Assembly: GCA_007026445.1 (NCBI GenBank)
Contig: VDMD01000305.1
Coordinates: forward strand, 1-11,869
DNA: 11,869 nt
Direction: 5' to 3'
Origin: Schizophyllum amplum
Lineage: Eukaryota; Basidiomycota; Agaricomycetes; Agaricales; Schizophyllaceae
Shown here: positions 1 to 8,524 of the stretch, piece after piece
Layout: each line of letters begins with the position of its first letter
Position numbering within the stretch: the first letter of the stretch is position 1
Translations under genes and position numbers: made by a program
Notes under the pieces: generated by a model
What the model saw: only the letters and a program-made list of their open reading frames with translations
What the model was told of the DNA's origin: nothing
The model's database searches: none

Positions 1-84
1 TTCCAGGAAGAAAGGCAGCTCGTGCCTCGCCTCCTTTCTGAACTTGGGAGCATTGCTGCTCATGGGATTGAACTTTGTAGCCAT
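1..84 (-). CDS. gag N-terminus of LTR retrotransposon (partial)
   Basis: From the ATG at 84-82 the frame reads MATKFNPMSSNAPKF and continues, without a stop, off the left edge (28 codons seen). The start has a good context (A at -3, G at +4) and is the first AUG downstream of the LTR TATA box. The short basic and polar opening followed by APKF is typical of capsid-gag proteins of basidiomycete LTR elements. Gag would form the virus-like particle that packages element RNA in the cytoplasm. The same frame is open much further upstream (to 651), so the true protein may be longer, through a splice or a non-AUG start; see the separate entry. Family level only; no catalytic domain is visible. Confidence 0.55.
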   Translation of the reverse strand, partial: MATKFNPMSSNAPKFRKEARHELPFFLE

Positions 85-651
85 TTTGCTCGCAGTCCCG
101 GGTTTTTGGTTACTGTTTGATAGAACAGTTCCTGAAGGGGTAGGTATAGCGGAGTTGAAGTTGATATCGGGAAGGGTGGGTTCGTTCTGGAAAGGAAGTT
201 CTATATCAAGCAAAAGTTCGAAGCTAAGTAATTCAGAGAGACTGGGAACAGGAGAAGATTCTGATTCTGAAGAGAGAGGAGTCAAAGGTTCTGTATCTGA
301 AGGAACTGGAGAAGGATATGTAGGTTCGGGTGTTTGATGGTTTGGTTGTTGTGAAGGATTAGTCTGTGAAGACTGACTCGCTTCGGGCTCTCGCGTTCTA
401 TCGCGATTGCGCGATGCCTCGGCGCTCTCTTGGACTTCCTTGTAGAGGAGCCTCGTATGCCGTCTGGTAGAGGTCAATGAGACGTCTCCGTTCCAGTCAA
501 GCGGTATGAGGTTTGATTTACGTCCGGGAGGCGTGGTGGGCAAACTTTGGCTTTCGGATGTGACGCTTTTGTCAAGATATCCTCTGAGATTCGAACAACA
601 GCGAATGTACGAGATGTGAGGCTTCACAGCAACTCTCGACCGCCCGTTCTT
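85..651 (-). other. AUG-free leader, open in the gag frame
   Basis: This stretch continues the gag frame upstream for 189 codons without a stop (first in-frame stop TAA at 654-652), and there is no ATG in any frame of the minus strand over these bases. The translation looks like real protein: a segment near 480-520 contains NLIPLDWNGDVSLTSTRRH, followed near 200-340 by a Ser/Pro/Glu-rich stretch with SSESESSPVPSLSELL. It covers the R-U5 part of the LTR and the leader. It may be coding sequence reached by splicing or by a near-cognate start codon, or an unusually clean 5' untranslated leader. Confidence 0.45.
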
Positions 652-776
652 TTATAGATTCCCCCTCGCGGTGGGCTCCAGATAATATGCACGCGCGCCT
701 CGAGAACAAGAGCAGCGGGATAGAATCAATAGACACACACACCAACCCCTAAATACACACAATAACTGTCTTGTCA
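570..776 (-). repeat. 5' long terminal repeat, 207 bp
   Basis: On the minus strand this segment begins TGACAAG and ends CTTGACA, giving TG..CA ends that form a near-perfect short inverted repeat (TGWCAAG), as expected of an LTR. It holds a TATA box (656-649) about 120 bp from its start, so U3 would be about 776-625 and R-U5 about 625-570. The U3 end is GT-rich on the minus strand. The second LTR lies outside the window, so the boundaries rest only on the terminal motif and the position of the promoter and gag. Confidence 0.6.
649..656 (-). promoter_or_regulatory. TATA box of the LTR promoter
   Basis: TATAAAAG on the minus strand inside the LTR, upstream of gag in the right orientation. A start site 25-35 bases downstream would fall near 615-630. 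Confidence 0.6.
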
Positions 777-941
777 AGCTCTTGTGCCCTGTGAGGAGCT
801 GCGAGTTGCGACTTGTATTGCTAAGGGAGAATCAAATGGAACTAGCACGCCTTTAGGTACTGGATAGGCTTCGACAGCAAGTAGTTCACTTCCGTCTAGG
901 TCTAACTGGGAAATTCTTATGTTGCAAAAGCGGAGCACGCC
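774..941 (-). pseudogene. short open frame running into the LTR edge
   Basis: On the minus strand 55 codons are open between a TAA (944-942) and a TGA (776-774). The translation, with LDLDGSELLAVEAYPVPKG in its middle, reads like protein but matches no family I know. Its stop codon is the first three bases of the LTR (TGACAAG), so the frame is cut exactly at the LTR edge. The simplest reading is a fragment of a gene or older element into which the retrotransposon inserted. A possible acceptor (ctaag) sits just before the open part. A chance open frame of this length is quite possible. Confidence 0.25.
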
Positions 942-1827
942 TTAGTCACACGAGTTTTGTTGTTGCTTCTCAAAAGAGGAGCCGGGTTTTTATTCTGTCT
1001 CAATGAGAGGCAGTAGGAGAACTGATAGTACGATGGTCTCGTCCCAAAAGTCGTCCCCCATCCCCTCGTATGCCAGGCCTTATATAGTTAACGGGTCTAT
1101 GCTTGTGAGTCATTCCCTTTCCGCGCCGCGCCGCGCTTTACTACGCTTTTCTCGCGTAATCCTGCGTTCTCGGGTGTTCTATACGGTTGTCTTCCGCCTC
1201 CCCATGCGGTATTTGTGGTCCAGAATGGCCCTAAAGCCCTGCCGGAGACGGCACATTGTTTGTTCCAGTTGGATTCGGGGGATCTCTCCTCAATTCTACG
1301 GCTTTGAGGGTTCCCGAGGGCTTGTTTACAGCCGAGAGGCTGTGCAACAGCCGCTATCCTCCCAGTAATAGACCTCCCGCGGCGAAGCATCAGCTTCCGA
1401 CTCAGTGTCTCGGGTATTGGCCATAAAGTCGAACCGTGGGAACTGCCCCGGCGAGTGCCGCGCATTGTCAACCCCGGCGTCGCCTGTACCGCGAGACCTT
1501 AGCTCGTCCGTGCTCATACTAACTAGTTCTATCTGGCTTCTGTGCATGCTTTTGGGCTATCCTTGATATCGGTCCCCCTGTTCTTCTCGCTAGACAGGTC
1601 TGATGAACGCGGCGAGTATACGACTTTAAGGTGAGATCTTCGATATTCATCGGTAAGGAAAACCCTGGTGGGCCTCCGGACTCGTAGGATGTGTCCCTAG
1701 ACGGCGCGGAGTTGGTGACTGCCGTCCTCTGAGGCCTCGCTACTATCCTTATTATTTTATCTCTAAGCCGGTCTCTCCGTGAACACAGTACTCGCTATGA
1801 GTCTGAACGTTGCTCGGGTTCTTCCCG
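942..1827. other. stretch with no assignable gene
   Basis: No convincing gene. Both strands carry open frames of 70-125 codons (for example minus 1547-1326 and plus 1003-1368), but they overlap one another and none reads clearly as protein. Two plus-strand pieces may be upstream exons of the transposase: about 1595-1630 (reads SDERGEYTTL, followed by a gtgaga donor) and about 1691-1732 (reads DVSLDGAELVTAVL, preceded by a ctcgtag acceptor); their phases do not join cleanly. The left end of the DNA transposon should lie here, but I found no CACTA-type terminus that matches one on the right. Confidence 0.4.
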
Positions 1828-4800
1828 ATGGGTAACTGCCTTCTTAGGCTTATTGCTCATTATGCCGCAAAACTAGCCCGTAATTATAGACGGCGTATTA
1901 ACCCACTCGTCAGTAGCCATCCTCCAGCTGCTCGCAATGCTGACCCTGTAGCAGCTATAGAAATCACTCTGCCTGCATCACAGATCGAGGAGCTCTGTTC
2001 CCTACTGGCCACCCGGCTGAACAGCGTGGAGGGTGTGAGCCGTCGGACGGGAAACCTCATCCTACGCGGCATCCAGTTCATCATCTCAATGGTTTTGCTG
2101 CTAGTCCATACTGCCCTCCTCTCCTACGGCCTCGCCCTCTCCTTCACCCCGATCAATGTACCCCGCGATTTACGAACAGCCTACGCAAGATGTAGCATCG
2201 ACCCCGAGATTACGCGCACCATCTGTTGTCCCGAATGCTTTACGACCTACAGTTCTAGGCCGTTTAGCGAGCGCTGTACCTGGAAGGAATCAAGCTTCAC
2301 TCGAGCCTGCAACACGGAGCTATGGACAACCCGCAATACCCCGCACGGGCCAAAGCGCGTACCACGACGGTATTACTCAACACAATCGTTCGACTCCTGG
2401 TTGACATTCTTTCTCTCTCGCTGCTCGATTGTGGAGGGTCTCGAGAAAGCGCATGACCAGCATGTCCAGAATCCGTATGTTCATGGCGCCAAGATGCACG
2501 ACGTCCAGGATAGTCCTGCGTGGCGAGACCTTCAGGGTGTTGGGAGTACTCCGTTTGACCTCGTCTTTGGCATATACATTGATTGGTTCAATCCTTTCAC
2601 CAACAAAATTGCCGGTACGCACTTGACAGATATCTGCGGGTCTAGCAATACTTAATCTATTGTGAATTAGGAAAAGTCGTATCTTGTGGCGCAATTGTCC
2701 TCTACTGCTTGAACCTTCCCCCGCACCTTCGCTATCGCCCCGAAAATGTCTTCATTGCTGGCATGACCCCTCCACCCCATTCTCCATCCTTCGTCACAAT
2801 CGCCCACATCCTCGACCCCATCTTCGAATCAATTCTGCGATACAATGCCCCTGGAAAACACGTGCCAGTGTACGGACATCAGGCCCCTCAAGTTGTCACG
2901 GTGCGCGCTATCCCGCTTATAGCGGATCTCCAGGCCAGTCGAAAAGTCAGCGGCTATGTTTCACACAGCGCACACCTCTTCTGCTCCTTCTGCCTATGTC
3001 ATTCTGGCGACGTGGAGAGCTTAGATGACCATCCTGCGCGAGACGCCGAAACCGTCTGCGCTGAGGCAAACGACTGGTACACTGCAACAACGAAAACGGA
3101 ACGCAAAGAGCTGGCGACACGAAATGGCGTGCGTTGGACACCGATGTTCCGACTGCCTTACTATAATCCCGTCCGGCATGTTATCCTTGGGTTCATGCAC
3201 AACTGGCTGGAAGGCATTCTCCAGCATCACCTTCGCGACCTTTTCGGCATAGGTCGGGATGAGATGGCGACCGCAAAGGCGAAGGGCAGGGATAGCTCGA
3301 CCGTTGTGGACAAGGATGAGCAGTGGACAGAATCGGATGCTGCAGAGTCTGCCGAGGAGCTGGACGATCTGGCCCACGAATCCGCCGAGTTCGCCGCTGC
3401 ACTGGCTAGCACCACAGATCGTATGCACGCGATAAACCTCCACGCAATGGATGTTGACTCACTGTCCACCTCATCACATTCCACCACTCGACCCGCCGCT
3501 ATCCGCTCATCAACGGCGCCTTCGGAGCCTGTATCATCATCTACGCTGTCCTCCTCTGGACTCCCTCATCTATACGACTCCTCGGATGATGATGCAGACG
3601 ATGACGATTACGGTGACTGGATGAGAAGCTTGCCACCACCACTTTCCTCCGACGTAAAACCATTCGCATTCTCTAAAGATGAACTCGCGCAAGTTCGGGG
3701 CACCATCGCGTCGGTATGGCTTCCACCATGGGTTGAGCGGCCACCTACAAACCTTGGAGAGTCCAGTCACGGCAAGCTGAAAGCTCGGACCTACCTCACA
3801 CTCTTCTCCGCCATACTCCCTCTCAAGCTCCCAGATTTTTGGTGGAACACCGATGACCCGTTCAAGTCGCGCATGTTCCGCAACTTCTGTGATCTTGTTG
3901 CAGCTACCAACATACAGGCCTCCTTCACGACTTCGAATGCGCAGGCCGATGCGTACACAGCTCACTACCGCCGTTATCGTGCCACCCTTCCTACCCTGTT
4001 CTCAAATCACCACTCCAAACCCAACCACCATTACGCAATGCACTCTGGCACTTCTATGCTCAAGTACTGGGGACCACTACCGGCACTTAGCGAATTTCCC
4101 GGAGAACGAATGAACGGAATGCTGCAGCGGATCAAAACAAACAACCATCAATGTGAGTTCCCCTGTTGCCTTTGTGCTGCACCTTTGCTGACCAAGTCTT
4201 CAGCTGAACTTGACCTCACCATGATGCGCCAAATGTGCCGTCGCGGACGCTTGACAGCGCTTCTACACGACAGGACAGACAACGAGTCTTTACAGCAACT
4301 ACTCAAGATTCTGGAAGGCGAAGGCGAAGATTCTCCCACTAAATCACTAGACACCGACACGACGTCAGCCTCCATCCCAACACACACTCTCGACGCCAAC
4401 GCCATCACACAATTCCTGCGCAAGGCGCCCCAGTTGCCTGTTGTGGAATACAACGCGCTGCTCCAGTATCTGCTCTCCACCGGCAGACAGTACCGCTCGG
4501 CCTATGTCGATGCTCCCACTCATTACAATCATCCTGTTCTCCACAAGCGCGCCGAACACCTGAAATCGATCAAGCTGGATGATCCTGCTAGAGGTGACGG
4601 AAAGTCCTACAGCTGCTATAGCTCCCATCAGTCGGGAAGCGCGATCCAGTTCTTCAACCCATCCACCAATCAGTTGGACACTGGCTACATTCAGCACATC
4701 TGGCGCGTCCTCCTTCATAATACTCTCCACACGTTTATTGGCATACAACCACATCTCCCACTATCTCAGGCGGAGGAGGAGCTCGGCCCATACATTCACA

Positions 4801-4979
4801 ATCCCGAACTGCAGTGCCGCCTCGTTGATCAAGCCCCATCGTACACCGTTGTAGTGGCTGAGCCATCGCACATCATCACCCATATCTCGGTGGCAGCCAA
4901 GCCGGAGGGACTGTTTGGCATTCCGCGGCCTACACTAGCAGTATGCTGGGCAATGGGCAGGAATCGTAGGACTGTATGA
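1828..4979 (+). CDS. tnp2: Tnp2-family transposase (CACTA/En-Spm type)
   Basis: Transposase that would cut and join the ends of its own DNA element in the nucleus. Exons read 1828-2614, 2671-4152 and 4204-4979; introns 2615-2670 (56 bp) and 4153-4203 (51 bp, in frame) have GT..AG ends, and removing them restores family-like text (NKIAG/KVVSCG; NNHQ/SELDLTMMRQMC). Product 1014 aa from the ATG at 1828. Seen: a Cys cluster from ICCPEC (132-137), YIDWFNPF with Asp252, LIADLQASRKVSGY with Asp348, FCSFCLC (366-372), FMHNWLEG (437-444), an acidic/Ser-rich insert (about 455-600), NLGESSHGKLKA with Glu626, and FPGERMNGMLQ with Glu741. These acidic residues are candidates for the RNase H-type active site. 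The start is uncertain: a TGA precedes it at 1804, and gtaactgccttcttag just after it looks like an acceptor, so earlier exons may exist. A hydrophobic stretch near 80-105 is probably not a membrane anchor. No internal breaks, so the gene may be functional. Confidence 0.85.
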
Positions 4980-4990
4980 CATAGATTGTC

Positions 4991-5032
4991 GTACTAGTGG
5001 TACTAGTGGGACTTTACGCCGGGACTTACGCG
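4991..5032. repeat. two tandem short repeats between convergent transposon genes
   Basis: In the 171-bp gap between the two stop codons, gtactagtg occurs twice back to back (4991-4999, 5000-5008), and is followed by an imperfect tandem pair of gggacTTTACGCC (5008-5020) and gggacTTACGCG (5021-5032). They lie just after the transposase stop. Possible roles are protein binding or 3'-end formation for either gene; nothing in the sequence decides this. Confidence 0.5.
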
Positions 5033-5150
5033 ACCAGCCCCACCAAAGAATGAAGTGCACAACGGCAACGAAGGCTGCCATAATTATTTTGACTGCAGCA
5101 AAAGCATGATTATATGGGTGGGATATGATAAAAACTAAGAAACTCGACAA

Positions 5151-7595
5151 TTATCGCTTCCGCCCCGACCCCCGACCTCGTGAAGCAACCTTTGTCGTCC
5201 GCGCTGTCCCACCATTCGCCTTTGCCTTCTTCGCAATAGGACCACGCACGGCTTGCTCACCTTCAGGAAGGAACTCTTCATCAGTAATCTCCGCCTCTGC
5301 CTCCTCGACCTCGTCCTCAGAGTCTTCCGGCTCGAACTCCTCGTCCGTTCCGGCCAGTGCTTCGTCAGCATCTTCCTCCTCCTCCTTTGCATCTACTTCC
5401 TGGCCGTCCTTGACGTACAGTGTCTTGTACAACCGTGAGTGTTGTGATGGCGACAAGACGGTAGTGATGGGTGCCTTGCGCAAACCCTTGCCCGCTTTCG
5501 TCTTGGGCGGACGGCCAATGCGAGCCTTGGCTGGCTCTTCCGAGGCGCGATGCGCATGAGCAGCTTGACAGAAAGTCACGTAGCTGTATGGACCGAGGGT
5601 ACTGTCGCGCTTCACGTGGCTGATGTCGAAGTTCGGATGAAAAACTTCCTGTATTATGATGAGAGAGAGGCGCAGATCGTCGATTTATACGTACCTCGTA
5701 CGTAGCCCAAGTATCCGCTGGTGCGGCAATGAACGGAGTCCAATGACGCTTGCCACCGACCTTGACAGCGTACATGGCCAACTGAACTGTGAGGCTTTTG
5801 TTCTGTACCTCTAATGGCTGGTCCGGCATAGCGCGTGCAATAGGCTTGAATTTCTCGCCCAGAGCAGGTGCTGAAGATAGATTAATATAAGACGGTAACA
5901 GAACAGAACGGGTGTCGTTCACGTACCTGTTGCCGTCCCATTGGGACGCATCTTGTAAAGCCGGATAATTAGTCCGAAGGCGACGGCTTGCGCAAGCCAA
6001 TCCCGGTCAGCGTTGAAGTGATCGCGCTTGTAAGCAAGGATGTTGGGCATGTAGCGCTTGTGGCCCGACTCGTTGAAGTAGTAAGGGTCGTTGCGCGAAA
6101 GCCGCGGCAATTGCTGAGTATCAATAAACTTCTTGATCGCAAGCGCGCGATCATGAAGGGCCTGGCACAATCGGCGCCAAAGGTCGTCATCTTTGAAGAC
6201 CTGGATGGGGTTAGCAAACAAGCAACATGAGATAGAATATGCTCACCTCGCGCGCGGGCTGCATGGCAGGTATGAAACCCCAGACAAGAGCGTCAGTTCC
6301 CTCCTGCGCGCCGAATCCATTGCACGCATGCTGAGCTTGAGTGAGCGCCATGAAGATTGTTCGCGTCTTGTTATGCGGCTTTCTAATCTCGGAACGACGC
6401 CAGAACTCCAAAGCGCGGTAGGTCGCGCCGAGCTCCTGTGGGAATGTGGGACCATGCCACAGACCCCACAGGCGCCTGAAAGTCTAGGTCATCGTTAGCC
6501 TTATGTTTAAGGAATACAGAAAACACGTACCGGCGAGCCAGGAGTCATATCATATGCAGTGAGTGGGTGTCGAAGGCGATGGATGTGGAAAGTGATGAGG
6601 CAGTTATGATCCACGAAAAGCTGGGTACGATGGGGACGGACAATAGCAGCGATGATAGAGACTAAGAACTCGCGATCCTCCAGGCCTTTCGGATGATACT
6701 TTGGCGGTACGACGAAGGCTTTACACTTCGCCGCATTCGGGCGTATGACTGGAGGGATCGAGATGATATCCTCGTACTGTGCAGTCGGACAGCCAAAAGT
6801 ATGCCCTTCGGTGTGGAAATGGACCCGAATAAGCCACTGCACGAACCCCAACATTAGCTCAGAGTCTACCCTGAGATACGACATGGCACTCACGTAAGTC
6901 TGAGTGACATCGTTCGCGATATATAAGTTGATCTCCTTGCCACGATTGAAGGCATAGGTATGACCTTCGATCTTGAGGCGGTTGGCAACCACCTCGGGAC
7001 GCATCCCATGGAGACCCTGGATTTCGTATTCCTACAGAATAAATTGTAATGTCAGCTCGAAACTGTAAAGATGAGAAAGCGCGCGTACATTCATAAGGGC
7101 CTTATATTGAGCACTGAGCTTGGCCTTCACATCTGGCATCTGAAAGTACACCTAGAGAATGACGGACAGCGGCGTGAGAATGCAACACCAGACTGTAGAG
7201 TAAGATGAACAGACGTACCGCACGTCGCGCAGAGACGCAGCGGTCACATTCTTGTGGTATAGGGTATCTCTCAGGAGGGTTCGAGCGCGGCCTGACCGCA
7301 GTCTCGGCCTTCGGAGTGGCGGCGTATAAGTCATCAAATGGTAGGGGATGGTGGAAAGTGATTGTGTGGCGTATACCGTTATGGTCAGCAACACAGTCTT
7401 CTTGAACGCAAAAACGACCTGAAAGGAGCTCAGACTCATTCATATACCCAGGATGCAGATATACGTGCCATATTGCGATGGGGATGCTGCAGGTTCGGCC
7501 TTCCCAGCAGCGTCCTTTCCTGGTGACTGACCGATCCAGTAATTGATTTCGCCCTTTGGCCCTCCATTCTTATGAGCATTAGCTGACTCAGGCAT
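5151..7595 (-). CDS. partner protein of Tnp2 transposon, unknown function, AT-hook-like
   Basis: I do not recognise a named domain. Eight exons read in one consistent frame: 7448-7595, 7219-7418, 7089-7151, 6531-7031, 6247-6483, 5927-6200, 5695-5870, 5151-5648. Introns are 29, 67, 57, 47, 46, 56 and 46 bp, all GT..AG. The product is about 698 aa from the ATG at 7595. Exon 2 has CX4C and CX2C pairs (CVQEDC, CDRC), perhaps zinc-binding. The long middle part (exons 4-7) is globular, with SELMLGFVQWLIRVHFHTEG and YEDIISIPPVIRP. Exon 8 has RIGRPPK (576-582), an AT-hook-like core, then an acidic stretch (about 617-670) and a basic end, RGRGSGRKR. A nuclear DNA-binding role, like the second protein of CACTA elements, is inference. 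The first intron is too short; with a caag acceptor (exon 2 from 7400) it would be 47 bp and the protein 692 aa. Another frame is open back to about 7576 but lacks an ATG before 7443. Confidence 0.7.
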
Positions 7596-8019
7596 GAGCA
7601 AGCGGGAGGAAGGAAGGAAGCAGCCAGCAACGGAGGAAGGAGAGGCCCGGTCAAGGAGCGCGAAAAGCAATGGCGCGCGCGATTTATTTACTCGTATTTG
7701 TCTAATAACGTGACTGCGGACTTTCGCTTCGACTGCGGACCTTCGCCGCGCGTGCCACACGCTCACCGCTCCTTGCAGTAACCTCGCGTTTGCCTTGCTT
7801 GTAAGGTGCTTCAGGACAACAGTGAGGTCTTAATCACCACACCGTCGTTGTGGTCCTGGACCTTGCCCCCTGTGTGTGTACTCGACTGAGCTTGGTCATG
7901 CGATGATAGAGGCGCGCGTGTCGCAAATCCAGTGAGCAGGATGGACATCGCTCACTTATTCCTCACTGGGACTCACTCCCTCGTAAAGCTGTCATCATCT
8001 GGTTCACCCTGGCCTACTT
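7596..8019. other. gene-free stretch, probable transposon flank
   Basis: Nothing codes convincingly here. It holds a purine-rich run (about 7600-7650, upstream of the partner gene), a GC-rich alternating run (7673-7681), a 16-bp direct repeat (7712-7746) and a C+T/G+A mixed region. It should contain the promoter of the minus-strand partner gene, and possibly the right end of the DNA transposon. The sequence gcaaatccagtg near 7924-7935 looks like a possible CACTG-type terminus, but no matching left end was found. Confidence 0.4.
7712..7746. repeat. 16-bp direct repeat, period 19
   Basis: gactgcggacTttcgc (7712-7727) and gactgcggacCttcgc (7731-7746) match at 15 of 16 bases. Short repeated motifs near the ends are typical of CACTA elements, where the second element protein binds them; whether these serve that role is inference. 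Confidence 0.45.
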
Positions 8020-8345
8020 ATGCCTCCCCAAAACACGAGCATCCTCCCTCTTCCTCAGAACCCGCCGCCCGCGGCCCTCGCAATCAAACAGCGCCGCTTG
8101 ACGCACCCGGACGCATCCCCGCTAAGTACCCTTTCTCCTGCGCTCGCATCCAAAGTCCGAGAGCCCTTACCTGCACGCAGCCCATCCCGTTCAGAAAAGA
8201 AGCGGCGCATGCTGCTCCGCACGGTGACAGGAGCCCGCGCCCGGTAAGCATGTCTCCGGCTCTGTAAAAGTGTCGAGTCTGAATGACTGAAGCCGAACCT
8301 TGCAGAATCAGCCACATGCTGAGTCCTTCGGGGCAGACGCTCTAA
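8020..8345 (+). CDS. small hypothetical protein, two exons
   Basis: From the ATG at 8020 the frame is open to 8243, where a strong donor (gtaagc) follows; an acceptor ends at 8305 (ccttgcag), giving a 62-bp intron. Exon 2 (8306-8345) joins in phase and stops at TAA, for a product of 87 aa. Without splicing the frame would stop at the donor itself. The protein is Pro/Ser/Ala-rich in the first half and basic later (SEKKRRMLLRTVTGARAR), with no family I know, no signal peptide and no membrane segment. It lies about 100 bp upstream of the protease TATA box on the same strand, so it could also be a non-coding part of that promoter region. Upstream exons cannot be excluded. Confidence 0.3.
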
Positions 8346-8443
8346 GGGCGCCCTTTTGTGCCATGGGGTGGCCGTCGCGTGGACGCATCTAATTATGTTT
8401 ATCATCAGCACGCTGGTCTTCGGGCTGCATGGTAGACGCCGTC

Positions 8444-8451
8444 CATAAAAG
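8444..8451 (+). promoter_or_regulatory. TATA-like box of the aspartic protease gene
   Basis: CATAAAAG lies 74 bp before the protease ATG and is followed by a C+T-rich leader, as is common in highly expressed fungal genes. A start site about 30 bases downstream gives a 5' leader of roughly 45 nt. Confidence 0.5.
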
Positions 8452-8524
8452 CGTACCCTTGCTGCCCTCCATTCCTTAACCACCGGTTCCTCCCTCGTCT
8501 TCGTCCACGCGCCTCTCATCGACC

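Larger units (their letters stand above)
1..776 (-). mobile_element. LTR retrotransposon, 5' end (Ty3/gypsy-like), cut by window edge
   Basis: The element is read on the minus strand from its 5' LTR (776 down to 570) into a leader and then gag, which leaves the window at base 1. The order LTR, leader, gag and the gag-like N-terminus support an LTR retrotransposon. The Ty3/gypsy assignment is inferred from the style of the gag start, because no protease, reverse transcriptase or integrase lies in the window. The bases next to the outer LTR edge (777-781, agctc) would be one copy of the target-site duplication; the other copy is outside. I could not recognise a tRNA primer-binding site just inside the LTR. 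Confidence 0.7.
1828..7595. mobile_element. Tnp2-type (CACTA/En-Spm-like) DNA transposon, core region
   Basis: The span covers two convergent genes: the Tnp2 transposase (+) and a second multi-exon gene (-), whose stop codons are 171 bp apart. CACTA elements of plants carry a transposase plus a second DNA-binding protein gene, so a transposase with a partner is expected; that these two form one unit is inference from their tight convergent packing between repeat-rich flanks. The limits given are those of the coding parts. True ends with inverted repeats and a short target duplication should lie in 777-1827 and 7596-8440, but I could not pair them. Confidence 0.5.

Noticed and set aside
580..600. 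tRNA-like B box (GTTCGAATC, minus strand) inside the LTR
   Set aside because: No matching A box or cloverleaf around it, and it lies in the R-U5 part of the LTR; taken as chance.
1003..1368. Plus-strand open frame of 121 codons
   Set aside because: The translation is Arg/Ser-rich without any family-like motif, and the opposite strand is open over the same bases; most likely chance.
1326..1547. Minus-strand open frame of 73 codons starting MHRSQIEL
   Set aside because: It reads somewhat like protein, but has no motif, no clear splice partner and sits where upstream transposase exons may run on the other strand.
2070..2150. Hydrophobic stretch in the transposase as a membrane anchor
   Set aside because: It lies in the N-terminal part of a Tnp2 protein expected in the nucleus; there is no signal or topology support, so it is more likely an internal helix.
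7924..7935. Right terminus of the DNA transposon (..ccagtg, CACTG-type)
   Set aside because: I found no matching inverted copy in 777-1827, so it is mentioned only as a possibility and not called.
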